This document shows positions 1 to 11,300 of a stretch of DNA of 30,183 bases, one piece after another (within the stretch, counting starts at the first letter, position 1; each line of letters starts with the position of its first letter). The stretch spans positions 68,575-98,757 of the forward strand of contig KN883026.1 in NCBI GenBank assembly GCA_000934455.1, given 5' to 3'. Both the position numbers and the translations under genes were made by a program. This DNA is from Apostichopus parvimensis. Taxonomy: Eukaryota; Echinodermata; Holothuroidea; Aspidochirotida; Stichopodidae. The notes under the pieces were generated by a model. That model did no database searches. It was not told where the DNA came from and saw only the letters and a list, made by a program, of their open reading frames with translations.

Positions 1-3000
1 GAATGTTATTTTACATATACGGTATATTTCTACTGACCAAGTCAGTGTTAGTTAGTAGTAGATTTAGTCTGTAGTACTTCTTTATAAGTATAATTTTCCT
101 GTAATCATTGCATTTCTAACTATTTCTTAGTTAAATCACCAGGCATACAATGATTCAGTCTTGCCTCGGTACACAAAGATATATCTTCACCTGTTCTATG
201 TTATTATCAATCAATGCAGAGTGCTGCATATAAGAACTCTTTCCTCTATAGTGGACTTTCGGCAACAAATATTTTTCACAAGATCAAAACTGTTCATATA
301 AATGCCTTCCTTTTTTGGCCATTTCTCATAAAAGTTCATTACGATACTTTAATTTCAATATTTAATAAGGTCTAGATTATACTGATGATCTCACTTTGGT
401 AGCGGATAATTATAACTTTTATTAGGCCTTATGTTATTTTTGACACAAATATGTAAATTTAAACTTCTTTCATGGTACAATGGTGACATGGTTCACAAGG
501 CCTACTGCATCTGCCTAATGCACTTTGAGTGTATTATTCCGTTTGCTAATCAATCACAGTAAGGTACTACATGGGACGTCGCGATCGTCTGGCACCGGAT
601 GCGCGGGCATACATATATACACACAGTATTGAACACACCGATGAAAATTAAAACCACGGACATTCCAAATGCCCCCACACGTTTGCACTTTAATATCTGT
701 AACAGTGTTTGGTTATTGTCCAAAATCAAGAGTTATGGGATTTCATTTTTTTGCACGTGATAAATTCAAACAATTCCACGAACAACAACCACATGCTATA
801 ACTATGCTTGCTATTCTGCTCTTAATACGCGTGTCTAATATCCGTTGCCTTACCATCGCACTTCATACGACCTGTTAGTGATCATAAATCAACAGCAGAC
901 GTTTGAAAAACTTTTCGGTAAAATAGAGAACGCCCTTCCAATTTCAGTTTTTGTGTTTAATTCTGGTGTGAAGGAGTCGATATTAATCTGTCCGTTTGTT
1001 CTCCTTTATCAGATCAAAAGTCAAGTATGACACGTAAGAGGTAATGACGGCGGTGTTGGTCCTACCTGTCAAGAACCGTATATAGTGTTGTCCAGTGAGC
1101 ACCAAAATCTCTCGACCAATCAAAATTCGTGTTGGCCAAACTCTCTCTATATGCGGCACTGTACCTGTACCGCGTACGATTTGTCACATGGGTCTACTCG
1201 TAATGTGTAAGGTTGGCATGTAATATACATTTTTAGTAGTCGAATGAGAACTTAATTTAAAAATGCAGAAAAAAAATTGTGCCCCTCGTATGTCATCTAC
1301 AAGCGGTTATTTTCGTTATAGATATTTCCATTTTCGTGTATTATATTTAATGCTAACTTTAATACGTTACCCCTGTCTACATAATGGTACTAACCTAAAA
1401 AAGTGTCAAATACATGGACTATTTTACAGGGGCTAACAATTTCTGCATCAACACGACCTTGTTTTTATCATTTAAACACATATGTTTTTTTCTAAAATTC
1501 AACAAATATTGCAGACCCTTCGACTCTAGTAATAGCAATCTATCTAAGAAATGACGGCCTAGCCGTTGCTGGCCAAATAACAAAGTCTTTGGCTTTGAGT
1601 ACATCGTTCCTGTAAGTTGCCGTGTTGGACGAATCTAACCGTAATAGAAATTAGTGACATTGCGATCCGCATGATAGTCATTGCAGACTATGCAATCTGC
1701 GGTTCCTCTTCACAATTTGACAAGGTCGGCAAAAGTGTCTCCATAGATTACCCTTTCGAAGAACCATAAAAGTAACAACAAGCAACAGCAAAACAGTTTT
1801 AAGATACGTTAGCAACTAGTTTATTGGCGGGGGGGGGGGGGGTGGTTTGTTTGTTGATGGAAGTACACTTTGTACGAACATTGGGTCGATTGAGACAATT
1901 TAGACCTTCGAATAAGCGAGATATGTTTACAACTAACGAAAACGTACGGTTCTCATAGCTTATAATTTACATGGTCATGATAAGGAAAATTGAAATAGTA
2001 AGGAGTATTCATATTTTCGGCTCTCCACGGTAGTGTTTACCTGATGAAATCATTTGCAAAGACCTAGAGACCACATTACTTTGAAGATTCACTTTTATAA
2101 CTCGTTGTGGAACTGTATGGTGCGTACTATCTTGTTCCGGTGTTAAAAAACCCAGAGGTAAGCGAAAGTTCGCCCTGGTGGTTACGGGAGCTATAGGCGA
2201 GGGTGGGCAACGGTGTTAACATTTAAAGTATTTGGCTATTCCTTTGATAGTCATCTTATCGACTTTAATATTAGAGGGCGGCAGAGCCATTTATCGGAGG
2301 GAAATTCGTCCATCTGCTTTTGTTAAAGTCTGGTCAGCCATTAGTGACAGTAGTTTGCTTCGAAGTAATCATTCGTAACTGCGAATTTACTAACCATATT
2401 TCGGGTGAAATAGATTAATTGGAAAGATGGCCTTCTACGTCTCAATACGTTTATGATCGTACAAAACTCGCATCTTTATACGTCATGCATTCAAAGGTTT
2501 CATCTGTGAAGAACGAAGGGTATTTTGTCTCCATAATACTTTTCTTGTTTCCTCATATTCTGCAGTTGGCATTGGAATTGCTGTCTCTACAACTCCCATT
2601 TCTACCAAAAGTTCACATCGACAATGTATTCCCCCAATCCTAACATTTGTAGTCATGCAGGCAGATGTTTGTGTGTGTATGTTATTGTGCGCGCAAGAAG
2701 CAAGTCAATGGCATTTGGGATCAGTAGGGGTCAAATTGTCCAAACCTTGTAAACATAATATCTCAAGAAGGGAAGCTTCGACTAATCTCATATTTAGTAT
2801 GTAGTTAATATGTAGTAAATTGTGAATACTGTTTGTCTCATACCAATGCTTTTGCTGTAATACTTGGATTGAAGTATGCTGTTCATCCTTCTGTTCATCG
2901 AATCACACTGCAGTTTTGCTGTCTGGTTAGTTTTCCCTTTGCCGACTGAGGAAATTAGACGGAACTTAAACGTTTCATGTCTGCTGCCACCTTCTTGTGC

Positions 3001-4187
3001 CGCTTCAACGGCATTAGAAAGGTGCGACTGCAATGTAAGAACTACTGGTTTTATGCTGTCCCCGGAAGAGGGGGAGGGTGGGGGGGGGGGTTTCCTAAAA
3101 TTAAGATAAGGATAAAATATTAGCTTAGTTCAGTTTAGTCACGGTTTCTGATGATGTTAAAGACATTAAATATTGTTGCAGTTCTTAAAATAAACGTATA
3201 AGGCATTAACAAAAATTCCCTTTGTCTTTAGAAAGAACGACCGACCGACTCAGTCAAATCATTCTATTCGTTCCCGATCCTCGTATAAAAATAATTCTAA
3301 TGAACATTTAATGTAGTACACGACAAACTTTCTGCAACTGAAGACAAAAACTGTACTAGAAGAAAAAGATGCTTAGCGTTAATTCATCAAAACCATAGCC
3401 GATTTTAAAATCCAGAAACCTGGCTTCCAAGTAGGGGGGTGGGGTTTGGTGGTGTTGGTTTTCCACTATTAAATACAATGAAATTCTAGACGTCAAATGG
3501 GGCATTATGATAATATTTAGGCTATAATTTGGGGCTGTGTAAGTAGCTCTAAACGCACGTTTGTGCTTATAAATAATTATAAATTCGAAATCCCACCCCT
3601 CGACTAATTTAGAAAGTGACTTGTATCTTTATTGGAAGGAAAGATGGGAATGGAGGGGTTTTATAGAGGGGATTATTGGAGCCAACTCACATGCAGGGTA
3701 TCCTGGCGGTCCTTACTCAGAAAAGTTAAACTTTCAATACTGTATTCTGAGGGGTATTTAGAGTATAAACTAGCTCTCTTTAAGTAGTTCTAAACGCATG
3801 GTTCTGCCAATAAATACTTTGAGGTTGAAAAAATAATTGAGGGCTATGCCAGTATAGCTCTAAAAGTACCACTGATATTTAATAGTAAATGCAAACTTTT
3901 AATTAAAGTTGCCATGATACGAACATTTCAAAGTCCTATTTTTTGAGGATTCATAAAAGCATGTTCTCTAGAACATATATAAACCATTCTGCCAGTTAAA
4001 AACTTGATTTATCCAATCGAAAATTGAGAATTAATTTACCTTTTCAAGGCTTGAAAAGTTCGTTCGCACGAAAATTTTCGTAATCTCATGACGTCATGTG
4101 ATCTTAGGAAATAGGAACACGATTTGCTCTCGCTGTTTCCTCCGACCGTATCAACACATACTTACACTACTACAAGTGTACTTAAAT
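1..4187. other. Intergenic flank without recognisable gene
   Basis: I see no coding exon I can support here. The reading frames are short, AT-rich and lack family motifs or good splice contexts. Visible structures are homopolymer runs: 14 G at 1829-1842 and 11 G at 3080-3090 inside a longer G-rich stretch. A G/T-rich stretch follows near 3434-3462. Confidence 0.6.
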
Positions 4188-4212
4188 ACACACACACACA
4201 CACACACACACA
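4188..4212. repeat. (AC)n microsatellite
   Basis: About twelve AC dinucleotides in a row, lying about 50 bp upstream of the P2X7-like remnant. Confidence 0.9.
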
Positions 4213-4263
4213 AAAGAAGCGATATCAAGTCAGCCCGAAATCAAAATCTAAATTTCCCGTGGA

Positions 4264-4550
4264 ATGGCAGAGTTAGAACCTAATGCCGCAACCGAAGTTC
4301 AAAGTGATAGTGGTTCTTCACCAGGCAGTGAAATTGGGCTAGAATTAGGAAGCCCTTTCTCATAATCGAAGCAGAGAGTAAAGGCGATGATCATGCCAAT
4401 ATTGAACCGAACGTTGAGGGTGGACCTGAGGTGTTACTGTTCGGCATAGAACCGTATCAGTTCGAGCCTGTTAAACGAGCCGAAATTGAAGCTCCATAAC
4501 ATATCGAAGAAGAAAACCGTTCAGAACTATTGCAAGGAACATACAACGTG
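4264..4550 (+). pseudogene. Broken first exon of a P2X7-receptor-tail-like protein
   Basis: An ATG at 4264 opens an acidic, Ser-rich reading frame (MAELEPNAATEVQSDSGSS). It loses frame near 4352-4362, continues in the +1-shifted frame with an acidic stretch and the motif GIEPYQFEP, meets a TAA at 4497-4499 and runs on to a good donor (GTAAGA) at 4551. An acidic N-terminus followed by a PYxFEP motif is what I recall from the many invertebrate and fish proteins annotated as P2X purinoceptor 7-like, which end in a Cys/His-rich cytoplasmic-tail domain. The family call is from memory of the motif only. No later exon with the Cys-rich domain is visible downstream. One frameshift plus one stop make it a pseudogene or a captured exon fragment. 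Confidence 0.45.
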
Positions 4551-5640
4551 GTAAGAATTTTGAGACAAAGACTTTTTTTTTTAAATCCAGTCCATTCTGT
4601 GCAGGTGTCGTTGGAATTCGCGGAACTCCCTTCACCGTTGTGCATGGGCGGCGATCATGCCCCCCCCCCATGGGGGGAGACAGGGGGACATTATGACTTT
4701 CTGTCAAATATCATTGGAGATATGGATATTTTGGCTTCCAGATTAAAGGTACAAAGCAAACTTGTCTGGGAGGTAAATGCTCCTAAAAAGGTCAATCCCC
4801 GTTCACTTATGCACATATTACATGACATCACGTTCACACCAATCAATGTGTCCAAATGCTTCAAAACATGCCTTTTCTTTTCATTGTTGATGCTGGGTCT
4901 GGAAAATAATCATTTCATCCTTAATTAAAAGTCTTGAACTTCAATATATCAACACAGAGGGAATCCTGACACAATCCAACATTCCAAGGGATTTCTCAAC
5001 CAAGGCTTCCTATACAATTGTGTTTTCTCCTGGCAACTTGAATCCAGTGAACTGACCATTGGCTGATCATTTGGACTACAGTGATGGTAGCATAACCCTG
5101 ACGTGTTTCGCTAGGAACCCTCAGCACCATTGAACCTGTTGACGGTAGGCTATGTATCTGTACTGCCTGAAAAAAATAATTATGTATTAATGTTAGTCTA
5201 AGATGTCCACAATAACAAGCAACTAATCCACCTCATTCCACCTCCCAAAAAGGTGTGAAAAGGGCATCCTATACTACTACCCATCCCCATCACCCCAACA
5301 AAATATTATTGCCATAACTAACTGACCCAGCATATTCCAGAAATAAATTGGGGCACTGAGATTTTTCACAAGATGTAACCCATCCCTTCTGAAGCTAACC
5401 TCATAGCTTATTACACATTAGGGCAATGAAGGGTGTGGGGTGTTAATTTGTATCATACAGCAAAACAACTTCGTCTATTGCGACTTCAGTATAGTAACGC
5501 TAGTACTAATAGTGCTCGGCCACGCTTCCTCCAAAAATCGCCACTTGTCCCACTGGAGGTTTCCTGTTCCCCGATCTGGTCTTCGGAGTTTTTAATGTGG
5601 GTTACTTGACAGAAGAAAGACTCGTTTATGTCGACCCGTT
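4551..5640. other. Non-coding stretch between two gene remnants
   Basis: It contains a run of 10 C at 4660-4669 followed at once by six G, and no exon I can support. A frame open from 4530 to 4928 only reads through the decayed P2X7-like exon end and this C/G tract. Confidence 0.5.
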
Positions 5641-5654
5641 AAAGCCAATTTGTT

Positions 5655-5867
5655 TCATTTCTTAAGAAAGGAGGGATCGTAGTTTGCTTCCGTGAAGTGT
5701 TCGCTACATACGGAGCTGTATACTGGCTAGGCCTAGTGAAATCGGCGCTGGTGTTCTGCACTAACTTGGTCATAATCGCTTTTTTTCCCGTCCTTCGGCC
5801 ATCCATGAAGGCTAATTGCATGGGTTATGACATTACTGCAGGCCCCAACAACACAACGGACCGGCAT
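5655..5867 (-). pseudogene. Frameshifted THAP zinc-finger domain
   Basis: Reading the minus strand from ATG at 5867 gives MPVRCVVGACSN, the C-x4-C start of a THAP domain, then SLHGWPKDGKK, matching the family's H-x-[FW]-P-[KR] stretch. The match then jumps frame to LVQNTSADFTRPSQYTAPY (the usual W-x-x-x-V...R-x-D-F...P-S-x-Y region). It jumps again to CSEHFTEANYDPSF, which supplies the C-x2-H pair. All four zinc ligands exist, but in three frames, so two indels break it, and the Trp normally before the x-K-[FL]-V stretch is not seen. THAP domains are DNA-binding zinc fingers of regulators and of P-element-type transposases. A transposon remnant or dead gene is likely. A TGA lies at 5657-5655. 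Confidence 0.65.
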
Positions 5868-6772
5868 TTCTCTCGGATATTTTACAATATGTTGTAAAAA
5901 ACTTGAAATTTCTAACGATATAGCGTAAAACAGTGGTTGTTCTCTCAATGTAAATGTGCGTGTATGTGTGACGGTATGATCGTCGCGCATCCGGTACATG
6001 CCTGGGCTTGGCGTTTGTGTTCCTAACATGACGTCATCGTTGTCTTGTTTTGAAATCATATTTTTCAGAGTTCTGTTTTCGGATGCGCATATTAAAACGT
6101 TAATTTCTAATTAGTCCTTGAGGTTTTGAAGGTGATGAAAATAGTTTTGAACATAGATTTTATCATAGATTCCGTGGAAGTTACTCTCGAGTAGTTGGAT
6201 TGGCCTCTTTAAGTATTGCATTACACTTAAAGGGTTCTGTACATTTTAGGCACACCTACTTTCGGTTTTGTTGTTTATATGCTGTATATTTACCGTGCTG
6301 TGATTGGCTTTTTTATGCGTCGCGTTATCGATATCAAATATGTAAACCCAAGCCACTGCCACGTCAATTTCACATGATCATACGACTCCGTGGAATTCAC
6401 AACTAATATTTCATATTTATTACATTCCTTGGCTGCGTATATATCGGCGAGTCCGACATTACTGAACAAACATCCGCTGTGGGCTACGTGCAATAACTAA
6501 CAGGATTACTTACTGCACAAAGGAAAGCAATATTTCTATTTTGTTTCATGTGAAGTAAATTGTTTTTGCTTGTGGAGTATCTTTAAGTCCTGCTTCATTT
6601 CAGTCTTTGTAAATCAAAGGTTTCGGTTTACTACATCCAACAACGCACCGCTTTACTGTCCATACAGTGGTAAGTAGGCTGCCATCTGGTTTTCACTCTC
6701 ACTTAAATCATGTTCCCGTCTCGATATCACCCCGTATTGGTCCATACTGAATCTCTCTCCCTTTACCCCATC
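5868..6772. other. Non-coding stretch
   Basis: No exon, RNA gene or clear repeat is recognised. The minus-strand frame upstream of the THAP start (to 6059) has no family match and is probably chance or UTR. Confidence 0.5.
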
Positions 6773-7150
6773 CACTGGCGGAGCGTCCATATAGTCAGGG
6801 GCGAATGCCCCCCCCCCCCCCCCGACGGACTCAAATGGACTGCTGGCGCCCTTTTCAGCTTTGTACTACTTTTTACTTATTCGCGATTATTTACTTTTTT
6901 TATTGCGCTCTAATCTACCTATTGACATTTGTCACATTTTGTTGGCGATGACACTTACTTATTCTTCGTTTATCTGCAAATTAGCAAGGCCAGGAAAGGG
7001 TCATTTCCGGCGATCTAGGGAGTATCTTTACTCAAAAAATTTCTGTACGCTCCGCGCCAACCTGTGGTGGCGCTCCGCTTAGATAGTGTCAAAAGCGCCC
7101 CTACAGACCATTCTCGCCCCCCTTGACCAATACCCCTAGCTCCGCCACTG
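6773..7150. mobile_element. 378-bp inverted-repeat MITE, hAT-like
   Basis: The left end reads CACTGGCGGAGC and the right end, reverse-complemented, CAGTGGCGGAGC: 11 of 12 bases match. The flanking 8-mers ACCCCATC (6765-6772) and AGCCCACC (7151-7158) agree at 6 of 8 positions, which fits a decayed 8-bp target duplication as in hAT elements. Inside is a 16-C run (6808-6823) and GC-rich sequence. No transposase frame is present, so it is non-autonomous. The superfamily call rests on the duplication length and CAGTGGCGG-type termini and is tentative. Confidence 0.65.
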
Positions 7151-7585
7151 AGCCCACCCGCCAGCCACATTTATGTAGTCATTCTTAAACAGTATTGTGA
7201 GAAAGGATCTTGAAACATACTCCCCCCCCCCCTCTCTGTAAAATTAATATATAGGCCTTATACAGCCCGTTATACAATGTTTCCTTGTATTCGTTTTGAT
7301 ATCACCCGTATTCCTCCAAACTGAACCACTTCGTTACAGTGTATCCTATTGTTCGCATATATGCAATACCAATAATGTACAGTACGGTACGTCCTTAAAA
7401 GCTACACGGAACAATCACATACATATATGCAGGATATATGCTAGATGTAAGCATTGTCCACAACCACAATTCAAAGTTCACGAGCATAATGCAATGTGGT
7501 GTAGTATATAACTATACACAATATTCAGTATGTACACTGAATAACGCTACGGTTAACAAAATGTCGACGGTTGAACGTCACAAAA

Positions 7586-7631
7586 ATTCCCCAAGATTGC
7601 GCAATACTATTGCGCAACATCGGGGAATCCC
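7586..7631. promoter_or_regulatory. Palindrome with twin C/EBP-type sites and a kappaB-type site
   Basis: Positions 7586-7605 and 7609-7628 form an imperfect palindrome (17 of 20 pairs) around a 3-nt centre. Each arm holds TTGCGCAA. The left copy is the full C/EBP consensus ATTGCGCAAT, and the second starts 3 nt later. The right edge reads GGGGAATCCC (7622-7631), a perfect match to the kappaB consensus GGGRNWYYCC. C/EBP and NF-kappaB pairs are known to act together at vertebrate acute-phase and cytokine promoters. That they regulate the gene starting at 8286 is inference from proximity (about 650 bp). Confidence 0.45.
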
Positions 7632-8113
7632 TGAGATAAATTACTAACGTAATTGATGTGTGCCTATACGGTAGCCTAGAAACGACACATATTTCGTAAG
7701 AATAGAAGATAATATATAATCGGATAATATGCTTTCAAAAATCAGCTAAGTAATAGAAACATAATCTTACCTCATGCACTATTCAATATCTCTGTAATTT
7801 CGTCAAACTCGTCAAAATTCTACCAAAACTTAAAATGTTAATTTTATCATTCAAGTTATTTCTAAGGAGTCGTCGTCTGTGAGTGTCAAATGTTGCTAAC
7901 TTTGATAGGAGATAATAACGAACAAACTATTACCCCTACCCCTCCCTGTCACCGCAATATACCTTCCTCCCTCTGCCCCCTCTTTGTACCTTATACGTCC
8001 AAACCACTGTAATATTAAAGCTAGCTATAAGGTTTCTGCTGGTTTAGAAAAGTAATATTATAAGACCAGAGATTGATAACTAAGCAACAGAAGCCTGTTT
8101 GTCTGAATTTTAT

Positions 8114-8160
8114 TCTTCTTCTTATTATTATTATTATTTCTATTCCTCATCGTCATCATC
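8114..8160. repeat. TTC/TTA/TCA trinucleotide-rich tract
   Basis: An imperfect trinucleotide microsatellite just upstream of the first mapped exon. The Tyr/Ser-rich peptide it would encode is an artefact of the repeat. Confidence 0.7.
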
Positions 8161-8231
8161 CTTTATGCTTTCGTTTATGAAATTGTTTACTAACTTTGAA
8201 AAAATTAAATTCATCATCTTTTTTCCAACAG

Positions 8232-8308
8232 ATAAAGAAGAAGCTTCGTTTCTTGTCCTCTCAAGTTCTCACCAATCTATAAAACATGGCCACCACTGTA
8301 TCTCCTTG
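8232..8308 (+). CDS. Exon 1: 5' UTR end and start codon
   Basis: A polypyrimidine-AG acceptor (ttttttccaacag) ends at 8231, so an upstream non-coding exon probably exists. The ATG at 8286 sits in a good context (aaaacATGG) and has an in-frame TAA at 8280-8282, so it is the first possible start in this frame. The exon encodes MATTVSP plus two bases of the next codon and ends at donor GTAAGT (8309). The 2-nt overhang joins the single leading base at 9714 to make a Cys codon, so the phase matches the propeller exon exactly. There is no signal peptide. The assignment rests on start context, upstream stop, splice sites and phase. A more distant first exon cannot be excluded. Confidence 0.65.
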
Positions 8309-11300
8309 GTAAGTAACCAGCCATATCCTGCTTAGTGTTATATACAGGTATATCCAACGGTTTCTAAGTTCCATACTTGGATGCGAAAATACGAATTATT
8401 ATCTTCAAATGGTAAACAGAGATACAGGATAAAAAAAAAAACTTACCAGTATCTATGATCGAGAGACAAAATGTTTATATTTTCAAATTAAGAGCAGAAC
8501 CAAGAATCGCTCCATCAAAATGATCAAAACTTGAGTCCAAACTCTTTTGCTTTGTTAGTAACCACACCCAAAAAAATTCCCTTTTTTAAAATAAACATAT
8601 AATGACATAGTTGTTCAGGATCAGATTAATTGCAGGACACGTGTATATACAGCTACAGCTTGTTCTAAGGTAATTTCCTAAATAGTTGCAGCTGCATTGG
8701 TCCGTATTATAACTTGGGTTGTGATAGCGCTGATGTATATATAGGCTATACATATATGACACCCCTCTCTATGATTTGCCACATATTGAGTAGAAATCAT
8801 GCATTGACTTAATGATATACTTCCTGCGGACCGGATGTTCACATTGCGTCAAATTTCAAAAACAAATTGATATTTGGTGGGAAAATATAGCACCTTTTTG
8901 CATCGAAATAGCTATAGGCCACCTATTCGGTCCAGCTGGAAGGTATTTAGTACAAATGTTCACCATTGGCGACAAGTACACGTACCGTAAAAACTCTATA
9001 ACCTTTTCCGAAACAAGACAAAACAAATACAATCAATATATAGTGTTACATTGTGGTGACGTTGTTCGATTATTAGTACTATTTAATTATAGGTCCACAT
9101 TTTCACACAAATTTACTCCAGTTGACCCTTTTGCCTTTTATCGGAAAGTATAGTACCGTGCTAATATATACATCTAGTTATTTTTTTACGTGTGCTTACG
9201 AATAGGCCTGCTAACCGCAGTTCATTTTATCCATTACCTTACGATCACCACAAAGTCCAAAATAATATTTTTCGATTAGAGATTGACTGAGATCAGTATA
9301 GGCCATATATCATCCAAATGCCCCACAGTTTAATATGCGCGTACGTGCCCTAACCAAATATGAGTAATTTCACCTAGAGATTGTAAACATTGTAAGCCTA
9401 TCTTCACTTTAAATTTACTTCCACTGTCAGCTTATTTTCTTTACTGACCTTTTCAGTATATCTTTATACTGCCCTAGCTCACACCCCCCCCCCCCCCACT
9501 GCCCCACACGTAAAAGAAAACTAAAAATAATTTAGTGCAGTAGTACGTGTCTCTTCGTACGTAGCTTTCGAAAGTACGACGCTTCTTCCATCCGTTGTTT
9601 ACTTCATGAATCTGATCTTGTTTACTAGTCAGAATTTACGCTAAATTACTTGTTACCATGGAGACGCATGCTTGCGATTGACCTGTATTTCCCTTTTTGT
9701 CTTTCCATTGCAGTGTACGTAGCGTTACCATACCAAGATGTACAACAGAACGTGACTGGTATGTCGCTGATATGGCTGTAGGCGGTAACCAGCTGGCAGT
9801 GTGCGGATACAACGATAGGACAGATACATCATTCATAGACCCGTTTACTTTAAATGATCCTGATTCTTCGTCGCCATTAAAGACTCAGTTGTGCACTAAA
9901 GTATTCAATCATCCAAGATGGCCGCGCTTTCTCTGTGTTTCATTCTTGGATGATTCACATATAGTTACTGTGTGCTATGAACTGGTTCAGGTTTATCATA
10001 TTGAGTCAGACGACAGTGAACCATCACACGCAGTCAACATATTACACGATAGATCAGCCAGGTGTGTGACTGTCAGAGAGGGAGAGATATTTATTGGTTT
10101 GTTTCATTCTAACGAGGTGATTGTGTTTGATTTTAGTTTAAATAAAATCAAGACAATCACCTTGAAAGGATTAGAAAAATATGATAATCCTGCAGATATA
10201 ACAGTTTATGGAGATAATCTGTTTATATCTACAGCTAGTAGTAGAGCTATTAGATACAACATGGAGGGAAAGATTGTACATGAGTATAAAAGATCAGTCT
10301 ACTCATCTGCAGAAAGTATCACTGTCAGTGGTCTGGTTTATATTTTATGGGATTGCCACCATGTTGTTGTTTACTCTCTCTCTGACAGTCAACAACTGAT
10401 GTCATTTGATGTTGATGTCTCATATAGAATCAGGATTGTTGATGTAACCAGGTTGTTAACAGTAGACTTCACTGGTAAAGTGAGAGAGTACAGTATGGTA
10501 AGTACAGCAGGATTATGATAAAAAATAGGAATATAATTTAGCTCTAGGTTAATCAGCTAGTCAATTAAAGTAGACAAATTTGATATGAGTGTATGCGAAT
10601 ATTTGTTTACTTAACAATTCCAACTATTGTTTTACAAATTTGGCAAAATTTAATGAAATTCTTATGCAAAAATAAATAAATATAGAAATGGTTAACCTAA
10701 ATTGCACAAGTTGTGTGCAACAAGTGTAAGAGAAGTGAGCAAGAAATTCTTTTAATTTTTGAAAAACTTAATGTGAATTATGCAGAAGTCTAGAATTAAG
10801 AAACTTGGTTATAAGTGGATGCGAACTTTTGAGTAGAATACAACTGTAAGAGACATCTTACACAATTTGCAGGATTTAAGAAAATTTCAGGGCAAAATAT
10901 TTAGATTCAATTTTAAAAAATGAGGTTGTAGAATACACACTGTGTGTATGTAGTATAAATTAGGGCAAAACATAAATGGCTTGATATTTACTGCAAACAT
11001 CTGACTGTCACTTCTGTAGCAGGTTAACGTATCAACACCTTTTACATAATTGCATGCGAAAAAAGTTAAAGGTCATAACTATAAGTTCAATTTTACAAAT
11101 TTTGCCAGATTGAGCAAATTTTAGTGCACATTTTTTTCTAAATCATATTTCAAAATTTGGATGCAGAGTTCACACACTGTGTGTATGCATAGTAGATCTT
11201 AGCTAACAAAACTGACTCCATGGTCTTTTCAAACAAATATGAAATTTTTAGTTGCTTTAGCAACGGTGAATTTGGTACTAGTGGATGCGAAAATTAGCGA

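Larger units (their letters stand above)
7151..8231. other. 5' flank of the ZU5/death-domain gene
   Basis: No exon is recognised. It includes an 11-C run at 7222-7232, the palindromic regulatory candidate at 7586-7631 and a pyrimidine-rich microsatellite near 8114-8160. The transcription start should lie here or further upstream, but no convincing core promoter is visible. Confidence 0.5.

Noticed and set aside
2794..3033. Minus-strand 79-codon frame
   Set aside because: No motif and no splice sites in phase. It overlaps an equally long plus-strand frame, which is typical of chance.
4530..4928. 132-codon + frame
   Set aside because: It joins the end of a decayed exon to a C/G homopolymer region and has no domain. 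Chance read-through is more likely.
8278..8285. TATAAAAC as a TATA box
   Set aside because: It touches the start codon at 8286 and lies inside a probable exon after a splice acceptor, so it cannot position this gene's transcription start.
8812..9153. 113-codon frame in intron 1
   Set aside because: No family motif, no splice or start context and AT-driven codons. It lies wholly inside an intron of a phase-consistent gene.
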